Shown here: in pieces, positions 1 through 13,620 of the stretch
How positions within the stretch are numbered: the stretch's first letter is position 1
Layout: each line of letters starts with the position of its first letter
NCBI GenBank assembly: GCA_013399875.1
Contig: VXAZ01005489.1
Span: 62,001-126,000, forward strand
Length of the DNA: 64,000 nucleotides
Reading direction: 5' to 3'
Origin: Gymnorhina tibicen
Taxonomy: Eukaryota > Chordata > Aves > Passeriformes > Artamidae
The notes under the pieces: generated by a model
The model's database searches: none
What the model was told of the DNA's origin: nothing
The model's input: only the letters and a program-made list of their open reading frames with translations
Program-made: the position numbers and the translations under genes

Positions 1-3000
1 AAGGAGAAAATAAGGGTATTCTAAATTTAAAAAAAGTTATTAGCTAAGTAGAACTTTAAATACCAATCCCAGGTACATAAATGGAGTTACCAGAAAATTT
101 TCCATTAAATATATGGATTTCCTTACATAAGTTTTCAGTTTTCAGAGTCTTCATCAAAAATTCCTAAGTCATCTAAACACATGTGAAATCAAGATGACAG
201 CAAAATAATTGTATTATAGCAGGATCACTGACTGGTAAATTATAGAAAGAAAAAATATGTTTTGCCAGATTTTGACATGAAATTGTCTATCTCCTACCAT
301 TTTCTGAAGGAGCAAAATAACCCTCTGTAACTGTAACTTCTATATTATCTTCACAGGAAGGACTCCTCATAACATTGGGAGTACATGTAATGATTTGGAG
401 GCAAGAGTGTATATTCAGTCTATTTTTAAATAGCAGCCTGAAAAATCTTTGCCACCGAGCAAAGCAACTGATTCTGGGGTTGTCATGAATCTCCAGCCAC
501 AGTTTCTTCTCTAGCACTATCATTAGTCATGTGGCACACATGTGACTTGCTGACCTTGGAGAGAATACATTTTGCAACACTCTACAATCACAGAGAAAAC
601 TAGACTGAAAGATAGGAAAAACTATGAAGTGGGTAACAGTGCATGGGGTTTGACTATTTTCCCTCAGAAGAGAGTTCTGTTGGAAACAGGGAGATACTGA
701 AGCTGTCGTATCTGACTGAGCATCTGGTCTGTTTCCTCCATTCTCTTTGTAAGAGTCTGGAAATCTAACATGCTGAGGCAATAAAACCTCTTATTCTATC
801 AGCTTCTGTATAGGAAAGCTGAAACTTTTCAGAATGAAGAAGAGTAATGAGCAGATCAAAGGGTGATCTGTTAGGAACAGGATGGAAATACAAGACATGT
901 ATCACACACATGAAGTCTTTGTGTGTAAACTTTCACTGTATTTCACTGTCATGGGCTGGCCTGCTGCATAGCATAGATTCCAGGGAAAGCTTTTGATGTG
1001 AATCATTTCTCTCAGACTCGTACACAGTGGCCATCTGCTGAAAAAGGAAAAAAGAAAGAAGGAACTATATTAATTTATGCACATGCATCAAGAATATGCA
1101 AAGGTCAGACTTGGCAATCACCCACTGCTGATTTCACCCAAATTTTAGTGAGTAGATGTGCAGAAAGTTGTGCATTCCCTGTTAACTGCAAATTAATGCT
1201 TTCTGCTAATGCTTTTTGGACAGCGTCTTGCACAGTAAACAGCCAGGATGAAACAGCTATCTGCCTGAGTAGTGTCACAATAAAGGGGAAAGTGAGCAGC
1301 TCTGGCTTTCACACAGGAATCGGGGCATTTACCAAGAATGATGCATCCTGCCACTGAGTTTTATTCTCAAACTTTTCAGCAGCAGGTCTTGGTCAGTGGT
1401 ATGAAATACTGAATGTAAAAGAATCATTATTCCACAGCCAAAAAGATATAAGTCAGCAAAAAAAAAAAAGCCCAGTGCAGAAAATGAATGTGAATATTGA
1501 AAAGGACATGTGTCAAAACTTAGTCTACTTTTAAAAGAAGAGCTCAAAATAAGTGGCACTTGGCAGTTTCAAGCAATCATTTCTTGTGCAGGCCATCAGC
1601 AACCACTTTCCTTATGGAAGCCATTCTATTCTGACACAGCATTTACGTGTCAGAACCAGGTATTAAGTCACCGCCAGTAAGGATGCCAGTGTTTCTCTAT
1701 GGACAGAACCAGAAGATCATGACTCCTGACTCCACCAGTCACCCAGGCAGTCCATAAGAAAGTCTGGTTAATATTCTTGGTGAGAAACCTGTTCTTCTCA
1801 CAAGCAGAAATGTCTCAGGTACCACAGACATGCAATTCTAGTCCTTCTCGAAGTATTGCAAAAACCCAGGGAAAACAACATAATTATGTTATCTTTGTTT
1901 ATTGTCTGCTTGTTCCAGCTGATGAAACTGATACATAAGGAATCTCCTTTCATGAATGACTAGCTGTTAGGTTGGTTTGCTCCTTCTTGGGAGCGTCACT
2001 GAGCTGCATTACACTTCATTCAGCTCTCCCCTCCAGTCTTCTGCAGCAGCTGCAAAAAACTATGCTTTCTCATGCTTTCCAAATACCAACCTTGGATGAT
2101 GGACACTTTCACTTTTTTTCTGTAGGTCTTGGGGTTCTTTCACCTTATGTCCATTCAAACTGTAAATTACAATGATACATTTTGGTTTGGATGCTGTGTA
2201 TGTTCAAGATGTTCAGGTCATCACTGGATGAGATCATATGAATTCTTCGTATAGCTGGGTAAGCCATTCGGTGGAGACAAAACACAGCTTTGACTCTTCA
2301 GCCCAGCCTGGTAATGTTGCAGCTGCATTCTTCTTCTCAGAGTTAATATATATTTTGCATCAGAAAAATGGAAAAAATATGCAGCTAATTCCTGAACTAG
2401 GCAGTCTCTCAGTTTGCTGTCTGGTCCTCTAATGCCTTCCTCTTTTAGTCTTTTTGGAGTTACCAATAAAATCACGTGAAATAATCCTAGCTCTGACCCT
2501 ACCAGCTACATCTGCTTCCACTAGAACGAAAACTTCTCTAGGAATCAATGAGGCACAAGCAGAGGAACTAATTAAACCCCTGTGTCATTTCCTTTGAAAC
2601 TGTCACACTGCACTTCTTATCTTGTATTCATTCAACCCCAGTGATGGTGCAGTAATTTTAGTAGGGTTGTACTTAAGCAATAATAGAGGGCAGCATGACA
2701 GTCTTGATGAGATCACACTACACTGAATTGCTAGTTTGAAATCTGAAGACAAGGAACACCAGACAGTCAAGATATTCTTGTGAGTGTATAAGAAATATTG
2801 GAGTGCCTGAAGGATATTATAAATTATTCTTGTGTGTTATGGGAAGAAGCTGAAATCATGAAGAATAATGAAATCAAATAACATGGGGCTCATATGTTTT
2901 ATACCAACATTAGAACTCTGGATTACAAGAGAGGCCACCCTGGCTCTGAGCACGGGCATATCCAGCTTTTACCTGCTCTCCACTAGTGATGGGAAATCAG

Positions 3001-3385
3001 TGTCTGCAGACAGGTTACAGAAAGAAGCATGTGGCCAAGGCTTCCTCAAATATTCCTGCAGCTGCTGGTGATTCAAGGATAATATCCTCGTAACTAGTAG
3101 TCCAGATCCTAAAGCCCTCACAATACATGAATGTAATAGAAATGCTCTGAAATTATTGCTTGAGATTAAGACACCCCAAACTTCCTGCGATAATTCACAT
3201 TTAAGTTTACTATTTATCTAGGAAATGCACACAGAACCACATGCCACTTCTGCATTTGAGCTTTTGAGGAATATTTCCATGCTGACTGTGCTCTGTGAGT
3301 TTACCACTACTGTATACTCACATCAGCATAACCACAATGTGTTTTTTAATAAACTAAATGTTACAGAGTCAGAAGTAGTCACTTC

Positions 3386-3418
3386 TTTTTTTTTTTTCTT
3401 TCTTTTTCCCCTTTCAGG
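3386..3418 (+). other. Poly-T / polypyrimidine tract ending in CAG
   Basis: A run of 12 T is followed by CTTTCTTTTTCCCC and TTTCAG. It has the shape of a vertebrate 3' splice site. The downstream sequence gives no recognisable protein, and the only frame open for more than 20 codons closes at 3503. It is most simply a low-complexity T-rich tract. Confidence 0.35.
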
Positions 3419-5270
3419 AGGATGGTTTATAATCATACTGTGCAATCTAAACACTGAGAATGTGTCTTACTGTCTTCCTCCTGTGAGAGACATCAATGGT
3501 TAATGACTCAAAACAGTCAGACATTTTCAAAAGCAGTGGATGCTGTGCTGACCATGCACAAAGCAATCATGCAGGTGCAAAGGGATTGCACCCCCACCCA
3601 TCACAAGCTGGGGTTTGAGCCAGGTAACGGGAGAGCTCAATAAGAAGATCCTGAGAGACGGGATAATGCTTTTCATCATGCCACTGTTCTCCCTTCCACA
3701 GGCTCAGGTGTCAAAACTTCCCTCCAAAGGACATACTGGGACATTCTGGGTAGGCCTGAGGGTATTCATCCCTTCTGATGGAGCAAAACTGGCTCAACAA
3801 CACTGACATGAGAGGCAGTTGTCATGTCTTAGAAGGGACCATGAACCATCAAAGATCCCAGAGTGTGCCATGATCCACAGTGTTAAATCTGACAGTGTAA
3901 AATTCCCTGTCCCAGGGAGTGTACCTGGGCCTTCCCACTGAGCCTGAGCATATATTAACCCATCGAACTTTGTGTTTCATGGGCTTCCTCTGTCCTGGAC
4001 AGATCAAGACTGTGACCATCACTTCAACCAACATCTTGTCACTGGATCTACAGGTGGTGATATCTTTCTACTCTTACCCTTTCTATTTCTTTCTTTTCTG
4101 CTTATGCATTTTCTTAAGTGTTATTTTTATGCTTTTATATTGTTGCATTTCTAACCAAAATGGCTACATTTTAAAATTTGCTGAGTACCTTATTCTGCCT
4201 TAATGTTCTAAAGTTTGCAAGTAAGTTTGGTATTGAACCTCCTGAGAATTTCTCATGCACTACCCAGAGTGAAACAACCAACCTTCCCCTAAACTCGCTG
4301 ACATAACCAATTTCTGTAACATCAGAACGAATCTGTGGCTATTCTTTTATCTGTTTCTCATTAATCCAGATGCCTCTTGAGGACAACCTGCTACTATTCA
4401 TTGCTGTGCTTTAGATTACTTGTTTTACAGTTTTAATCATGAACTTTTACAGGGAGCTGGTATATAACACTGAACAGTTTTCTTATACCATCAGAAGGTC
4501 ATGAATTGCAATGTATTGAATATCATCCATAAACTGCTCTCACCTGCTTTTAATGCTCTTAGGACAGCATAAAGAGTAATCAGTAAATTATTTAACCATG
4601 CACATAAACTGAAAATACCATATACTAAGGACTCAGAAATTTATTTCTGTGAATTTTACTGTGAGAGCCAAAAATTATGAAATCAGTTTTAAAGATGCAA
4701 CCTAAGCTACAGAATTCCTAGAATTAACAAACCTGAAAATTTCTATTTTTGAATGCTTAATCAAATTGCTTTATGTTTTTTGCCTCAGTTTCCTGCTGTA
4801 TAAAATGAACTTACCATTTTTTGTGTATATGGGGGCATTCTGAAAGCACCAGACCAGAACTGTTTGAAGTTCTGAGTATCACTCTGCTTCCAGTAAAGTT
4901 GGTGACTGATTCCAGTGTGAACATACTGCTGAGGATATTTGTGTATTCAGCTTTGGAAAATAGAAACTAGTTTTGAAATCCTTATAAGGAGTAAATGATA
5001 ATTCTGCAATTGTGCAGCCATCTCACGTTAGGGTTGGTCAGATCATGGCATAGTGTGGAATTCCACTGCAAAGAGCCATTTGCCAACAGACTTACTGCTC
5101 ATTGGCCATATCCAAGGTATTTTACATGTCTGTGCATGGATAACTATGGAGTCCAACTGGCTATTGCTGCTTTGCAACAGTCCAAACTGGCTAAATTTGG
5201 CAAAGAGAGACTCAGTGGTGTCTTAAAAACAAATAAGCTTACTACAATATAAGCTAGTTTATAATTAAAA

Positions 5271-5287
5271 ATTATTATTATTATTAT
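5271..5287 (+). repeat. (ATT)n microsatellite
   Basis: A perfect ATT trinucleotide run of 17 bases lies in AT-rich surroundings. Confidence 0.85.
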
Positions 5288-7514
5288 GCAATTAGCCTCT
5301 GTTTGCATTAAAAGAATGCAAGATATATGCAGATCTGAAAGTAACACCTGAATTATGCAGATAAAGACAAAGTAATGTGAAACTTGTTAAGGGCTCTGTT
5401 CTTTTAATGAGAATGCTGAGGAGTATTGAAATATTTTTGGTGTGTTCTTCTAATTCTGGCAGCAAAAATACAGTTTCTTGGTGGAATTCCAAATACATAT
5501 AAGTTAGAAGACAGTCAACATTGTGTGTAACTAGACTTGATTTCAGCAGAGGATAAAAGAATTCAAGTACTTAGTTTTAGATTTGCCATATTAATAAAGT
5601 AATAACACTTTTCATCATGGACAGCAAATACCTGTGTCATTGAGGACTCCTGTATCAGGATCTAGGCCGCATAAAGAAGACATAGTTTGATAAAATTACA
5701 GTTTTAAATCTATTTGACACAGCTTCAAAAGGCCAATCACTGAGTGATTAGCTGCCTAGAGCAAAGTTCAATCTTCAGAAGAATTATACAAATTCTCAAT
5801 ATTCATTCTGTTAAAAATAAATTAAAGAAATATGTACAAAAAGAAAATAACAGCTCCCAAAAATTACTGTGATCATTTTTTTCTAGTTAAGAATTCAACC
5901 ACTACAAATTAATTTTTACAAAGCAGAGTCAAACCAATAACTATTTCAGAGATACTACAAAGTGCAAAACAAAAGGACAGGAAATGCTGGGTCAGTAAAA
6001 ATTCTAAGTTTAAATCCAGCTGCTGGAGAAGTTTCTTTTCCTTCTTTACATCCTACTTCTGGTATCATAAGAGACCGGAAAGTTGGAAAGAGCTCCAGAC
6101 TCTGAAACATCAAACTCCTTGGACAATTGAACAACATCATGTGTGGTTTGCCCCTCACTGAGGGCTGTGGTGCGAACACAGGACCACGGGGGTAGCAGGG
6201 TTAAAGTTAGGAAAAGATGGAAAATTTCCTTAACTCTGTAGGCCTCAATGTGGATGAGCCACAAGGCACGGTCAGTTCCTAGAGATATTGCTAAAAGCCA
6301 TAAGTGCTAAACACCTCCCAGGAAAGCTTAACACCACAGATTCAATCTTTTCAAGTCAGTTGTATGTTGTTTCACTGTATATTCATTCAAAGTATAAATA
6401 TATATGAGCTCCAACTCCTAATCATATAAATGAATCAATGTCCTGGGGAATACAAGGTTTCCTTGTTTTCACTTATGTTTCTTTTTTTTTTCTTTAACTG
6501 CTGTACATCTATTATCTGATTTTAATGCATATAATCATAACAGGAGCAAAGCATGAAGTATTGAGCCATTGCCACTCAAACAAAAGATATATCTTCTCTC
6601 CCAGGATAAAAGCACTTACCTCAGCTATTTTATAACACACCTCTGTTTTATCAAATCACTTTGAAATAATTCCTTTCAAACAAAATTAATTTCTAATCCT
6701 TGATGTTGCCTACTAGCTGCCTCCAGGTCTAAGAGGCCTTGGGATGCTGATGTCCTACAGACTCTTTTCTGTTTTCAATTCAGACAGCAGCAGCTCTTTA
6801 AAAGTGCCTTGCTCCTAAAAAATTATATATGTGTATGGCCCTGATCAATAGAGCACTTATTTTACTTTCAAGTTTCTGCAGCCACACAGAATTCTTCTAA
6901 TGGTAATTTCATTACTTGGGGGGGAAAAACACCCAAGCAAATAAAACACCAGCACATTTATTTCAGTGAGAAAATGTGTGATTTTCCATTTACAAGGATT
7001 ACCTGGGAAGTGAAGACCCCAATACTCCAGTTTCATCTACCGATGTCAGGTACCATTCAGACATAAAGTCTGAGTACTACAGCTTCATATGTTCATGAGG
7101 AAGGATTTATGGACACATCCTATTGTTTCCTTTGCTTCAGAAACACTTGAATAACAATATTTCTGGTTCTCAGATATTTGGAGGGAACACTGCACACATG
7201 GCAACCAAGTCCCCCAGGGATCTGACGCACATTTGTTTTACTGTTGATAGCGTGTTCCACATAACTTTAGGTGCTCCGCACTGAAAGGAAGAACTTGATC
7301 TGCATGCTCATGGAGCTCATAAATCTTGTATCTCCACAAAATATCATCAGTGGAGAAGATTAACTTGCAGGGAGGACGTAACAGTACAAGAAACAAATAC
7401 CCTGTTGGAGACAGACTCCAGCAGCTCTCCTTCACTAACAGAGCTCCTGTGAGACACAAACCCAAAGCCTATACATCTGCAAAAGCAGAAGGAAAAAGCA
7501 TCCAGTCTCCCATT

Positions 7515-7550
7515 TTTCATCCTCTAGAAACATTTCATCCTCTAGAATAA
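7515..7550 (+). repeat. 18-bp tandem duplication
   Basis: Two adjacent 18-bp copies (7515-7532 and 7533-7550) share TTTCATCCTCTAGAA and match at 16 of 18 positions. It looks like a slippage duplication. Translated, it gives a doubled FHPLE motif, with no sign that this is coding. Confidence 0.8.
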
Positions 7551-8877
7551 TTTTAATTCCAAGATTTTTGAAGTGTTTATCCACTACAGAGGGAAAAAAA
7601 AATACAGAACAGGAAAACCATCACAGTCCCCAGCTTGCTGCCGGCCATCCTTGGCAGGAGTCCTGGAGCTTCACTGGGAGTCGGCGCATGATGCTCTGCA
7701 CAGAGCGCAGCAGCCACCGCTGTGTATGGCAACAGCTGGGCTGTAACATCCTCCTCTCATTGTAGTAACACTTCATTAAAAAACATAGAAAATGCTCAAA
7801 ATATTTCCATGCCTCACAGCCTGTATCTGGTAAACTGATTAGAAAATAAAATTATCTGTTTTCTTCAGGTTTTCTGGATTAAATATACACCATAAAGTGT
7901 GCAAGAGCTACTTGAGTGACATTCAAATCCCAAATTCAACTCATGAAATGTAATTAAGTGTCAAAGTTATGAGCAGTGATAACACTGCATGTTACAGCCT
8001 GCATTTGAACAGATAGGAAATAAAAAGAAAAATGTGGTTTGTGTGTTCATTTTTTTAAGATATATACAGAATCAGAACATGGGACCTGTGTGAAGGCATG
8101 AAATACCAATCGCAGCTTCACTGCATGGAGGAAAGGATGACTCCTGATGAGCTCTACTTGATTCACCACCAGCTGAAACTACAGAATTAAGTATCAATAC
8201 ACTGCTATGTCATCCTGACTCAAAACCTATCCTGGGTTGGAGGCAAAGTCCTCACTGCCATTCATGGAACTTTCTGTGGACAGGGCCTCAATTTGTCAGT
8301 TCAAAACTGTTTCTAAGAGCCATTTAAAACATTATCTTTCAACAGCCTAAATGAACTCTTTCACTTGAAAAATTGTTTAGTAGAGCTTTTGGAAATCTTT
8401 TTATTTGCTATTTCAGCTAAGTAACGTACAAAATCAAAGTGCACCTTCAACTCATTTTCAAGGGCTAAAGAAAACAACTGTGATAGGGACAGATCTCCTA
8501 AAATAACTAAATCAAAAGTGACTTCAATATGCCATTCAGCTTGCCAAGCAGACTGTGGCTGATCTTTCCAATTTAGATCAGAAGATCTTTTCTTGGTTAT
8601 TGCTGAGATCTTTACGTAAAAGATGTGGCATTTTCTGAGGGAATAAAGATGTACATATCAAAAGGTTGAAAATAATTGTGGATTTAAAAACTAAAATCTC
8701 CTGTTTCTAGTGGCAGAGTTACAAAATTAGCTTGTGATGCCCCTGTTATTCCATCACTGTCAGTCGTGAGGGTTAATAGTAATGTAATCCCTGTGCAAAT
8801 TCAGCCTCGTGGTTTACATCAAGCAGTGCAAGATAGGATACTACCGAGTGCAGAGTCCTCTTCTTCACACACCATAT

Positions 8878-8925
8878 CTGGAAAATCACTGCAATTTCAT
8901 TCTGGAAAACCGCTGCAATTTCTGT
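8878..8925 (+). repeat. 24-bp tandem duplication
   Basis: Two adjacent 24-bp copies (8878-8901, 8902-8925) begin CTGGAAAA and share CTGCAATTT in the middle. They match at 20 of 24 positions, so the duplication is older than the near-exact ones elsewhere in the window. Confidence 0.8.
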
Positions 8926-11900
8926 GTCTCCAAAGAAAATTGTTTAATTGTCCACATTTCAGTCAGTGATATAAAGCTGACTTACTGTTACATTAATTGT
9001 ACTAGTTATATAGATTAACACAGAGTGCTTAAGGGCTTTATTTTTCTCCCCAAATGTGATACAAGATTTGAGGAGAAAAATAGCAAAAAGAAATTTTGCA
9101 GCTCATTCCCTGGAATCTGCTTTGGCCTAGCCATGCAGCTCATCTGCCCATCTAGTCTCAAGATGAATAGAAGCGACTGAATCTGATCACATCCCAGCAG
9201 TGTGTGATGTGAATGAAGGCAAATGGGTGCAGATCTCCGCATACAGTTGTGGTGCTCTTCAGAGCAAAGGCACCTCCTGAAGTTGGAACTATATCTCCCC
9301 TCTGGACAACCTGTTTCTCCTCATAGTCTGAAGTCCTTGAGTACTCCAGGGTGCATTTCTGACATTTTCCATTACAGGAAGGATACATTACTATAGCAGC
9401 ACAGCAACAGCACCTTATTTTTAAGTACCCTATGACTGGGGCACACTGCAACTGATTCCAGTCTCCCACAAAGAACTCAAATGCCATCAAGGTGTCACAA
9501 GGTTAAATGAGTACAGGATGGATCAAATACCCTACATTTTATTTATGGTATATCTGTGTTGCATAAAAATTGGCACAAGTATGAGGAAATATGAGCATCT
9601 CAGCATCCTTCAGTGCCAAATGCAGACATGATACAACATAGTCATTTTATCAATTCAACATGAGATACAATATGCCTCTCTCCATCAAGCTACAGCAACC
9701 AAAAATTGCTTCAGGCCAATGGAAAATATCCCTAAAAATAGCTAAGCTGTTTCTGGGCAAAAGGAGAAGTATTCAAAATTTCCTTGAGTTGGTTCCCACC
9801 TGGATTTGCTGGAACAGCAACATGATCACTTAGTGACAGGAAGCTCACTGGTGAGGAGTTGTCCCCTGAGTATTACCTTGCTTTTCCAAAAACATTGCAA
9901 ATGTGGCTTGTAGCAGTTCTTTAAAGTACTGTACATGAAAGCTGCTCTCTAAACTGTTTAAATGCTCCATTGTGAAGCACTGTGTTACTGGCTTTCTGCT
10001 GCTCAAGCACCTTCAGATTGTAATGTATAATAGTGCTATTCTCATAGAGATCATTTTACAAATACGACACAAAAGACTGTCACATGAGAATCTACTAAAT
10101 CGTATCAAGGAAAATAAACACCCACTGCAGAGGGACTTGCTTATTTTGCTAAGACATTTTATAGTGCATTAGCATAAAAATACTACTTCTGTCTTTCAGG
10201 TTCACCCACAGCAATGCTTAAGAGTGTTAGATGTGTTACAAATACAATTATTTTGGCAGCATGATTATTTATTAATGCATATTTGCAAACTTTCTATGCC
10301 TCTATTCAACCCTGACATACAACCTGTGTAAATTACAGAATTTTCATAATTGAAAACAGAGGGAGAGGTGGTTCTTCCACTTCACATACATGCCACTGGC
10401 ACACAAGTATGAGTCATCAATAACAAAGCATGTTCTGCCGGGTCTTGTCTTCCCAGAAGCTCATGGAGGTCCTGAAGAGGCTGGAGGTGTCCAGATTTCC
10501 TGATGGATCTGCATAGAAGCAGAGCATTGATCATGTCAACCCTCCCTGGAAACTGTGTTATCTGGTATGGGATAGTCTTATCCCACATCCTTCCTTCCTT
10601 TTTTTTTGCAAATATCCTTGCTGTCATTCTCCTTGGGGCTGTTCTCCCCATTACATGGTCAACCACTATGAGTAAGAGATATGCCTGGGGCTTCACCAGA
10701 AACCAACAGCAGGAGAGAAACTACAAGCCAGATTGCCCATATTTTAAACAGTCTCCTTTATCTATTGAGCCATGCTTGCCCTCATCCTCCTTGGTGCCTC
10801 TTAACCCACCATCCTTTCCTTCGATACAGAGCCATCCTGTCATGAAAGATTCTGCAGGCTTTTTGGTAGGTCCCTGGGTGGAGCAAGGTCTCCTTGCAAA
10901 GATCTTTTCATGAACAGGACTTATGGGTTCAGCCAGGGTGGATGAAAGGATCTACAAATTGCTGCAAAACTCCTCAATTTTCAGTCATAGTCTCTTTCAG
11001 GTTCAGATAGCTTCACTGCAGAAGGTAAAAATCTTACACAAGATTAAGGATAAAAATTTCCATTTTTATGGTATTTTTAGCTTATATTTCATTTTCCAGG
11101 CTGCAGTTGGCTTGAACTGGAGCCACAATGCTTGTGACACTCCAAACACAAAAAAGAATTAAAAAATGTGACAGTTCTTAAAATGTGTTTCTTGTTGTAT
11201 GACAAATTCCCAGTGTTGTAGATTAAACTAGAGGGAACAGGAGCCATAACGTGGGGATTATATAGAATTTCACTTTGTGCTGTGGCAAAAAGTTAATGCC
11301 TGCCTTATTCTAGTCAGTAAGCAGAAAAAATATTTTGCAAGAGCATAAAACATAGCTTAGCTGATTGGAAAATGCAGGCATATGTGAATCAAAGACTTTC
11401 CTGCACAATTTAGTGAAAGCTAATAACAAAAAAGTGTGAGGTACTCCTGCCCCTCATCTGCTCTGCAGAATTTAGGGTAGAACTACAGGCCCAACTCCTT
11501 ATAGTTTTATCAGCATTTTTCTACTTGATATCCCTCCAGATAGCTCATCCTAAGGAATCTGTCTGCACACCTCAGACACACACAATTCAATATCTTGGTT
11601 ATTAGCACATTGTTTTTCTTTTGTGCTAGTTCCTTAAAATTATACCTTGACCAAGTTCCTATGTGTGTCTTATGGTCAAAATTCTGTTAACAAGAAATCA
11701 GATCAATAGCTGGAAATCACACTTTTTCTTATTATAAATCCAGTCATTCTGTTTAACAGACAGAAGCATAAGTAGGTAGGAAAGCTGAAATTAAAGGGAA
11801 AGCAACCAGGTATATTTAGTTTGGGTGTTTTTTATTTTTTACTGCAATTCACTTTTAATCACATCTGGAAGTCAGGCAATACCTTAAAATCTAAAAGAGG

Positions 11901-12016
11901 TGTTGAACCCAAACTTTGCCATGAAGACCTTCAAGCTTTTCTATGCTTGTTTCTTCATGGATGGATTCATCTGCCCATCTCACTTTCAGAAGCTGCCCTT
12001 TAGTTGCCCGTTTAAG

Positions 12017-12052
12017 TCTTCAGAGCCTAAATTGTCTTCGGAGTCTAAATTG
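12017..12052 (+). repeat. 18-bp tandem duplication
   Basis: Two adjacent 18-bp copies of TCTTCNGAGNCTAAATTG (12017-12034, 12035-12052) match at 16 of 18 positions. Confidence 0.8.
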
Positions 12053-13070
12053 ATTGAATTAAACAACTTATGCTAAAATTTGTATTAAATTGTCATGTAC
12101 ATTGTTTGTTGTCTGAGACTGCAAAAACTTTGGAGCTGGGGTGTTCTATTTCTGTTTAACCATCATTTTGATTCAAGCAATTCTCTAGCTTTTATATGCA
12201 TTCAAAATAAGTGTAATATATGTTACTGATCACCAAAAGTACCTGAATCCTCTGTCTTACACCAGCAATATGATATGAAGAACAATAAACAGTTGTTCAA
12301 CTGCAGGAAGAAAGCCTAAAAAAGTAATGTTTTGGATACTTATAGTAGCAGCTGAATGGGCAGGGACTGAATTAACAGAAACCCACCTGAAGGAATTCAC
12401 ATAGAAAAACAAACAGTTATGAATATTTTTTTTCTTTTATTTTTTTTTCCTCAAGTCTAGGAAAAATCAGGCTGCTCTATGAAATGAGGTGGAAGTCCAA
12501 TTCTCATTTCCCCATGCTTATACAATCAACAGCATAAGTTTGATTTACCTCTTTTTTTTAATAAATCTTTCATTAAGTGGCATACATGTGCATTTTCTTT
12601 AGGAGACTGTCTTTCCCCTCCCCCAGTAAAGGCAATCCGTGTGGAGGAAATTCCTTGGGCAGAAATACATGGCTTCCTGGTGAATGCCAGAAGACAGTAT
12701 GAGTAACGCTGGAGTTGGTCTGGCCTGTGGTTAGGCTGTCTGGGATAAAACTGGCCACCCATCTAGTTTTGGAACCAGGTGCTAGTTTTGTGGGCACCTT
12801 ACTGCTCTTGTAATTTTGAAAGTTTGTTTGATTTCCACTGACTTCCTATTGCAATTATCTCTGAAGTTAAAAGGCAGCTCCACCTCACATATGCAGCATG
12901 CAGTGATAGAAAAGCAAATTAAGTAGTGGAAGGAAAGGGAAAAGGGTTTAACCTTTGAAGTGTTAGTGTAAACTGGCCTAGCAGTAAAGAAAAAATTACA
13001 CAGAGAAGCCTCACTAGGACAGAGAAAACACGAAGTCTCCAGGTAGGCAGTCACAATGATACTGGCTTTC

Positions 13071-13074
13071 TAAG
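13071..13074 (+). other. Left target-site duplication (TAAG) of LTR 1
   Basis: TAAG sits directly before the TGATGCC start of the LTR and is repeated directly after its CA end at 13690-13693. A 4-bp duplication is typical of gamma-type (ERV1) retroviral integration. Confidence 0.6.
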
Positions 13075-13095
13075 TGATGCCATGATGATTTTTTG

Positions 13096-13149
13096 CTTTT
13101 TCATATACCCCTCTCATATAACCTTTTTCATATACCCTTTCATACAGCT
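13096..13149 (+). repeat. 27-bp tandem duplication in U3 of LTR 1
   Basis: Two adjacent 27-bp units (13096-13122, 13123-13149) both begin CTTTTTCATATACCC. Their second halves are less alike (CTCTCATATAAC against a CATACAG variant). They lie just inside the 5' end of the LTR, where retroviral U3 enhancer repeats usually occur. Confidence 0.7.
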
Positions 13150-13438
13150 CTGCATGTATCCTTAGTGCTTTTAGCCCACATACTTGTAATTCCCTGAGTT
13201 TGATAACTAGCTTAGACCCAAAGTTCCATTAAGCCAGAGACTAAACATCTTGGAAACCTCACAGTTGGGGGTCAAAAAGACCCAGACACCAAGGTCCTCT
13301 CCAGAACACACTGTAAGCCAAGATAGGCCCCCCAGGGGGAAGGTTCCTCAAGACAGGGGCTTCTCTTGAGCCTCTCATTGGGGAATCTTTGATAGATATG
13401 CTAATTTGCAAGGTCTATAATTGTATATGCAAATCATG

Positions 13439-13600
13439 GGGGGGGTGCTTTTGTGCATCTCTCTGTGTGTGTGTGTGTGTGTGTGCATTGTTCGGGGGGT
13501 GCACCCTGGTGCATTCTCAGGTGGGCATCCTGGTGGGCACTTTTGGGTGTGCATTTTTGGTGTGCATTCGGGGGTGCTTTCTACCTGGATGTGATGCACC
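13439..13600 (+). repeat. (TG)11 microsatellite and GTGCATT-rich low-complexity block
   Basis: A G7 run (13439-13445) is followed by a perfect (TG)11 at 13464-13485. Repeated GTGCATT / GGTGCA / GGGCA words then run to about 13600. The block is strongly G/T-biased on the plus strand compared with the AT-rich surroundings, and it forms the core of LTR 1 just before its TATA box. Several GGG runs occur, but the spacers are too long for a standard G-quadruplex pattern. Confidence 0.75.
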
Positions 13601-13612
13601 AAAGGATCCTTG

Positions 13613-13620
13613 TATAAATA
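13613..13620 (+). promoter_or_regulatory. TATA box of LTR 1
   Basis: TATAAATA lies about 70 bp before the proposed LTR end, the position expected for the U3 promoter. Transcription would start at about 13640-13650. Confidence 0.55.

Larger units (their letters stand above)
1..13070. other. AT-rich unique sequence, no gene recognised
   Basis: No coding exon, RNA gene or known repeat family could be supported here on either strand. Open frames are short (up to about 136 codons at 10503-10913), share no motif I recognise, and sit in a composition where such lengths arise by chance. Structure that I can see is listed separately: an ATT microsatellite, three short tandem duplications, a poly-T tract at 3386-3397 and a CpG-bearing patch at about 7638-7735. 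It could be intron or intergenic; nothing in the sequence decides between them. Confidence 0.6.

Noticed and set aside
3690..4200. GC-richer block with pyrimidine-rich end that resembled an LTR or 3' UTR
   Set aside because: No TG...CA ends with target duplication, no TATA/AATAAA pair in order, and no family match recalled with confidence.
10382..10913. Overlapping frames of 104 and 136 codons on opposite strands
   Set aside because: GC-richer patch but neither translation resembles a known protein; probably composition-driven.
13439..13600. G-quadruplex in the G-rich part of LTR 1
   Set aside because: GGG runs are present, but the loops between them (about 7-22 bases) are longer than the standard pattern.
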